Below are positions 60,023 through 64,000 of a stretch of 64,000 bases of DNA, piece after piece (the first letter of the stretch is position 1; every line of letters begins with the position of its first letter). Below the pieces are notes generated by a model that did no database searches, had not been told where the DNA came from, and was given only the letters and a program-made list of their open reading frames with translations. The stretch comes from Gibbula magus (Eukaryota > Mollusca > Gastropoda > Trochida > Trochidae), in NCBI GenBank assembly GCA_936450465.1, contig OW388303.1, forward strand, positions 4,961,193 through 5,025,192, given 5' to 3'. Position numbers and translations under genes: made by a program.

Positions 60023-62622
60023 GTGCCAATGTAGATACCAACGCCGTTATCTTGATAATGGTGCTCGTCTCTAAGTGTCAATGTAGATACCAACGCCGTT
60101 ATCTTGATAATGGTGCTCGTCTCTAAGTGTCAATGTAGATACCAATGACGTTATCTTGATAATGGTGCTCGTCTCTACGTGTCAATGTAAATATCAATGC
60201 CGTTATCTTGATAGTGGTGCTCGTCTCTAAGTGTCAATGTAAATATCAATGCCGTTATCTTGATAATGGCGCTCGTCTCTACGTGTCAATGTAAATATCA
60301 ATGCCGTTATCTTGATAATGATGCTCGTCTCTACGTGTCAATGTAGATACCAATGCCGTTATCTTGATAATGATGCTCGTCTCTACGTGTCAATGTAGAT
60401 ACCAATGCCGTTATCTTGATAATGATGCTCGTCTCTACGTGTCAATGTAAATATCAATGCCGTTATCTTGATAATGGCGCTCGTCTCTAAGTGTCAATGT
60501 AGATATCAATGCCGTTATCTTGATAATGGCGCTCGTCTCTACGTGTCAATGTAAATATCAATGCCGTCATCTTGATAATGGCGCTCGTCTCTAAGTGTCA
60601 ATGTAAATATCAATGCCGTCATCTTAATAATGGCGCTCGTCTCTAAGTGTCAATGTAGATACCAATGCCGTTATCTTGATAATGATGCTCGTCTCTAAGC
60701 GTCAATGTAAATATCAATGCCGTTATCTTGATAATGATGCTCGTCTCTAAGTGTCAATGTAGATACCAATGCCGTTTTCTTGATAATGGCGCTCGTCTCT
60801 AAGTGTCAATGTAGATACCAACGCCGTTATCTTGATAATGGTGCTCGTTTCTAAGTGTCAATGTAGATACCAATGCCGTTATCTTGATAATGATGCTCGT
60901 CTCTAAGCGTCAATGTAAATATCAATGCCGTTATCTTGATAATGATGCTCGTCTCTAAGTGTCAATGTAGATACCAATGCCGTTTTCTTGATAATGGCGC
61001 TCGTCTCTAAGTGTCAATGTAGATACCAACGCCGTTATCTTGATAATGGTGCTCGTTTCTAAGTGTCAATGTAAATATCAATGCCGTTATCTTGATAATG
61101 GCGCTCGTCTCTACGTGTCAATGTAAATATCAATGCCGTCATCTTGATAATGGCGCTCGTCTCTAAGTGTCAATGTAAATATCAATGCCGTCATCTTAAT
61201 AATGGCGCTCGTCTCTAAGTGTCAATGTAGATACCAATGCCGTTATCTTGATAATGATGCTCGTCTCTAAGTGTCAATGTAAATATCAATGCCGTTATCT
61301 TGATAATGATGCTCGTCTCTAAGTGTCAATGTAGATACCAATGCCGTTATCTTGATAATGGCGCTCGTCTCTAAGTGTCAATGTAGATACCAACGCCGTT
61401 ATCTTGATAATGGTGCTCGTTTCTAAGTGTCAATGTAAATATCAATGCCGTTATCTTGATAATGGCGCTCGTCTCTAAGTGTCAATGTAAATATCAATGC
61501 CGTTATCTTGATAATGGCGCTCGTCTCTAAGTGTCAATGTAAATATCAATGCCGTTATCTTGATAATGGTGCTCGTCTCTAAGTGTCAATGTAAATATCA
61601 ACGCCGTTATCTTGATAATGGTGCTCGTCTCTAAGTGTCAATGTAAATATCAATGCCGTTATCTTGATAATGGCGCTCGTCTCTAAGTGTCAATGTAAAT
61701 ATCAATGCCGTTATCTTGATAATGGCGCTCGTCTCTAAGTGTCAATGTAAATATCAATGCCGTTATCTTGATAATGGCGCTCGTCTCTAAGTGTCAATGT
61801 AAATATCAATGCCGTTATCTTGATAATGGCGCTCGTCTCTACGTGTCAATGTAAATATCAATGCCGTTATCTTGATAATGGTGCTCGTCTCTACGTGTCA
61901 ATGTAAATATCAATGCCGTTATCTTGATAATGGCGATCGTCTCTACGTGTCAATGTAAATATCAATGCCGTTATCTTGATAATGGCGCTCGTCTCTAAGT
62001 GTCAATGTAAATATCAATGCCGTTATCTTGATAATGGTGCTCGTCTCTACGTGTCAATGTAAATATCAATGCCGTTATCTTGATAATGGCGCTCGTCTCT
62101 ACGTGTCAATGTAAATATCAATGCCGTTATATTGATAATGGTGCTCGTCTCTACGTGTCAATGTAAATATCAATGCCGTTATCTTGATAATGGTGCTCGT
62201 CTCTACGTGTCAATGTAAATATCAATGCCGTTATCTTGATAATGGTGCTCGTCTCTAAGTGTCAATGTAAATATCAATGCCGTTATCTTGATAATGGTGC
62301 TCGTCTCTACGTGTCAATGTAAATATCAATGCCGTTATATTGATAATGGTGCTCGTCTCTAAGTGTCAATGTAAATATCAATGCCGTTATCTTGATAATG
62401 GTGCTCGTCTCTACGTGTCAATGTAAATATCAATGCCGTTATCTTGATAATGGCACTCGTCTCTACGTGTCAATGTAAATATCAATGCCGTTATCTTGAT
62501 AATGGCACTCGTCTCTACGTGTCAATGTAAATATCAATGCCGTTATCTTGATAATGGCGCTCGTCTCTACGTGTCAATGTAAATATCAATGCCGTTATCT
62601 TGATAATGGTGCTCGTCTCTAC
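60023..62622. repeat. 52-bp satellite, about 50 copies
   Basis: The unit reads GTGTCAATGTAAATATCAAT, then GCCGTTATCTTGATAATGG, then CGCTCGTCTCTAA; period 52 bp (for example 60075 to 60127). Variants are AGATACC for AAATATC, GGTGCTCG, GATGCTCG or GGCGCTCG, and CTCTAC or CTCTAA. Frames are closed by stops. Markers inside show 4-unit (GCCGTTTTCT at 60771 and 60979, 208 bp) and 11-unit (ATCTTAATAA at 60621 and 61193, 572 bp) duplications. Units right of about 61440 are more uniform. Confidence 0.97.
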
Positions 62623-62759
62623 ATTGTAATGACAAAGCTTACTATTCATAGAAGCTAGTTTTCCTTAGTCACAATTCTAGTTAATGAACGATTGTCATCA
62701 ATATGTAATTTCAAACTGTCAACATACGTTTATACATTTGTTTATACAATAACCTACCA

Positions 62760-63060
62760 ATTAAAATACTTTCAGTGTTGAAATACGGCATATGCCGGTT
62801 AAAATAAAATCCATATTTGCACTGATTGAAATAACACTTTCACTCATATGACGGCATCGTAACAATATGGTGACGTCACAAGATGACCGTAATAAAGCAA
62901 GGCAATCTTTGATTTCCAATTTTCTAAGTCCTTGATAAAAGCAACAACATTTACAAACTATGCATAATCTAATAAATAGAACACTTGACATTTTTCATAG
63001 AATAGAAATGTATATTTTCACGAGTTAGTGGCGTATTATCACCATGGTATATAAATCCCG
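62760..63060. mobile_element. TGACGTCA-bearing repeat element (copy 4)
   Basis: TGACGTCA at 62871-62878 is preceded 22 bp earlier by TGACGGCA, the same spacing as the pair at 21807 and 21829. The flanks CCATATTTGCACTGATTGAA, GGCATCGTAACAATATGG and TAGAATAGAAATGT match copy 1. A piece resembling the palindrome centre of copy 2 (ATATTTTCACGAGTTAGTGG) lies at about 63012. Confidence 0.6.
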
Positions 63061-63857
63061 TGTTACAGATACATAATACATTACAACGATTGTTTTTGCA
63101 GGAGTCTATTTCTGGCTACTCTTTGCCTAAAAGTGTCAAAAATAAAGCACTGATTTTCTTTCAACTCTTATTGAGAACGAAAAGTAAGCTGTTCTGACTC
63201 TAATGTTACATTTCACCTTGTTTCATGTACTGACAATAGCATCCATTAGTTACGTATGGTCTTGCGAACTTACTGATTATAAACAAATACGAAGTTCAAT
63301 GGTGAAGTTTACTTTTGAAACCTGTATTCTAAAACAAGGAACTACATACATTGCGTAATATTATATATAAATAAAAACGTTTACACCTCACTTGGTTTTA
63401 TCATATGATTGATTACAAATATCTTATGTTTTCGACGTCCTTTTAAATGTTTATGAAAAAAATGAAATGTTAAATTTATAAATTCTTCCAAAATTAATTT
63501 GGATAAAACACAAAACTGTTCGTCGACATATATTAAAACATGTGAAAATCAACAAATGTGCATCATTCTGCACACATTAACAACATTATAAACATGGTAG
63601 GGGTCATGTTGATGTACATCCATTCCTTGGCCCTGTCTACCTTAAACGAAGATATTCTAACTAAAAATTAACCATTCACCATGTAAATCATTCGAACTAC
63701 TGCTGAAAAGTGTCATTGCATGGTGCCATAATCAAATGAATCTCATTTCGTGTCAAATATTGATTTGAAACCAACTGAAGTGTAAACTTTATTTTGTACT
63801 TCAGTTTATATTGATATTAAATCGATTAGTTGTGTAAAATCTAACATAATAAAAGAG
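63061..63857. other. AT-rich spacer, no recognisable gene
   Basis: Nothing recognised apart from short words shared with the paralogous blocks (CACCTTGTTTCATGTAC at about 63214). Confidence 0.5.
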
Positions 63858-64000
63858 AGTGAGTGAGTTGGGGTTTAACGCCGCTTTCAAGAGTATTTCA
63901 TTTATATCGCGGCTGCTAGTATTATGGCAGGGAGAAAGCCCGCAAAGCCATGTGGCTATGCACTGCGGTGAAACCTGCGAGCAGCGGCTGAAACTAGCAA
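63858..64000 (-). mobile_element. tRNA-derived SINE, family A, minus strand, cut by window end
   Basis: GAGTGAGTTGGGGTTTAACG, then GCCGCTTTCAAGAGTATTTC and GGTGAAACCTGCGAGCAGC match the copy at 33490 closely. The tRNA-like head lies beyond the window. Confidence 0.9.

Overview
This 64 kb window is eukaryotic and looks like non-coding, repeat-dominated animal DNA. It has no compact gene order, no host gene with recognisable domains, long AT-rich intergenic or intronic stretches, tRNA-derived SINEs, LINE and Penelope-type fragments, DNA transposons and four large tandem arrays. The SINE family whose 3' part reads GGGTTTAACGCCGCTTTC, and the short elements made of inverted ends, a tandem core and an ACGG-type microsatellite (the 'pearl' style described in bivalves), point to a mollusc. 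The species cannot be told from the sequence, and the mollusc call is an inference.

Layout. 0-5.7 kb: AT-rich DNA with a poly-G tract, a SINE whose CTCAC tail has expanded, and a 37-bp minisatellite. 5.77-12.5 kb: a 77-bp satellite of about 87 copies containing a 27-unit tandem duplication and a 3-unit higher-order repeat. 12.5-22 kb: SINEs, a pearl-like element, a small MITE, a decayed ~80-bp repeat and a TGACGTCA-bearing element. 22.2-25.7 kb: a 57-bp satellite of about 62 copies with a 28-unit tandem duplication; it is open in several frames on both strands because 57 is a multiple of three. 25.7-36 kb: mostly featureless, with two long foldback palindromes, a SINE and simple repeats. 36.1-37.7 kb: an element with a ~425-bp tandem core full of TGACCT half-sites, a GGC microsatellite and a terminal hairpin. 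38-40 kb: nested inverted-repeat elements. 40.7-41.3 kb: a ~45-60-bp repeat. 44-56 kb: a patchwork of diverged paralogous blocks, interrupted by a complete Tc1-like transposon (47.1-48.7 kb), a SINE, a Penelope-like relic, a 42-bp minisatellite, a pearl-like element and a CR1-like LINE tail. 57.6-58.3 kb: a 5'-truncated L1-like LINE end. 60.0-62.6 kb: a 52-bp satellite of about 50 copies. The window ends inside another SINE.

The only apparently intact protein-coding gene is the Tc1/mariner transposase at 47416-48426, with DD34E catalytic residues and perfect terminal inverted repeats. Everything else that reads open over more than about 100 codons is tandem repeat or unsupported. The most interesting signals are structural: multi-level tandem duplications inside three satellites, families of foldback elements carrying paired TGACGTCA sites, and dense nuclear-receptor-like half-sites inside a mobile-element core.
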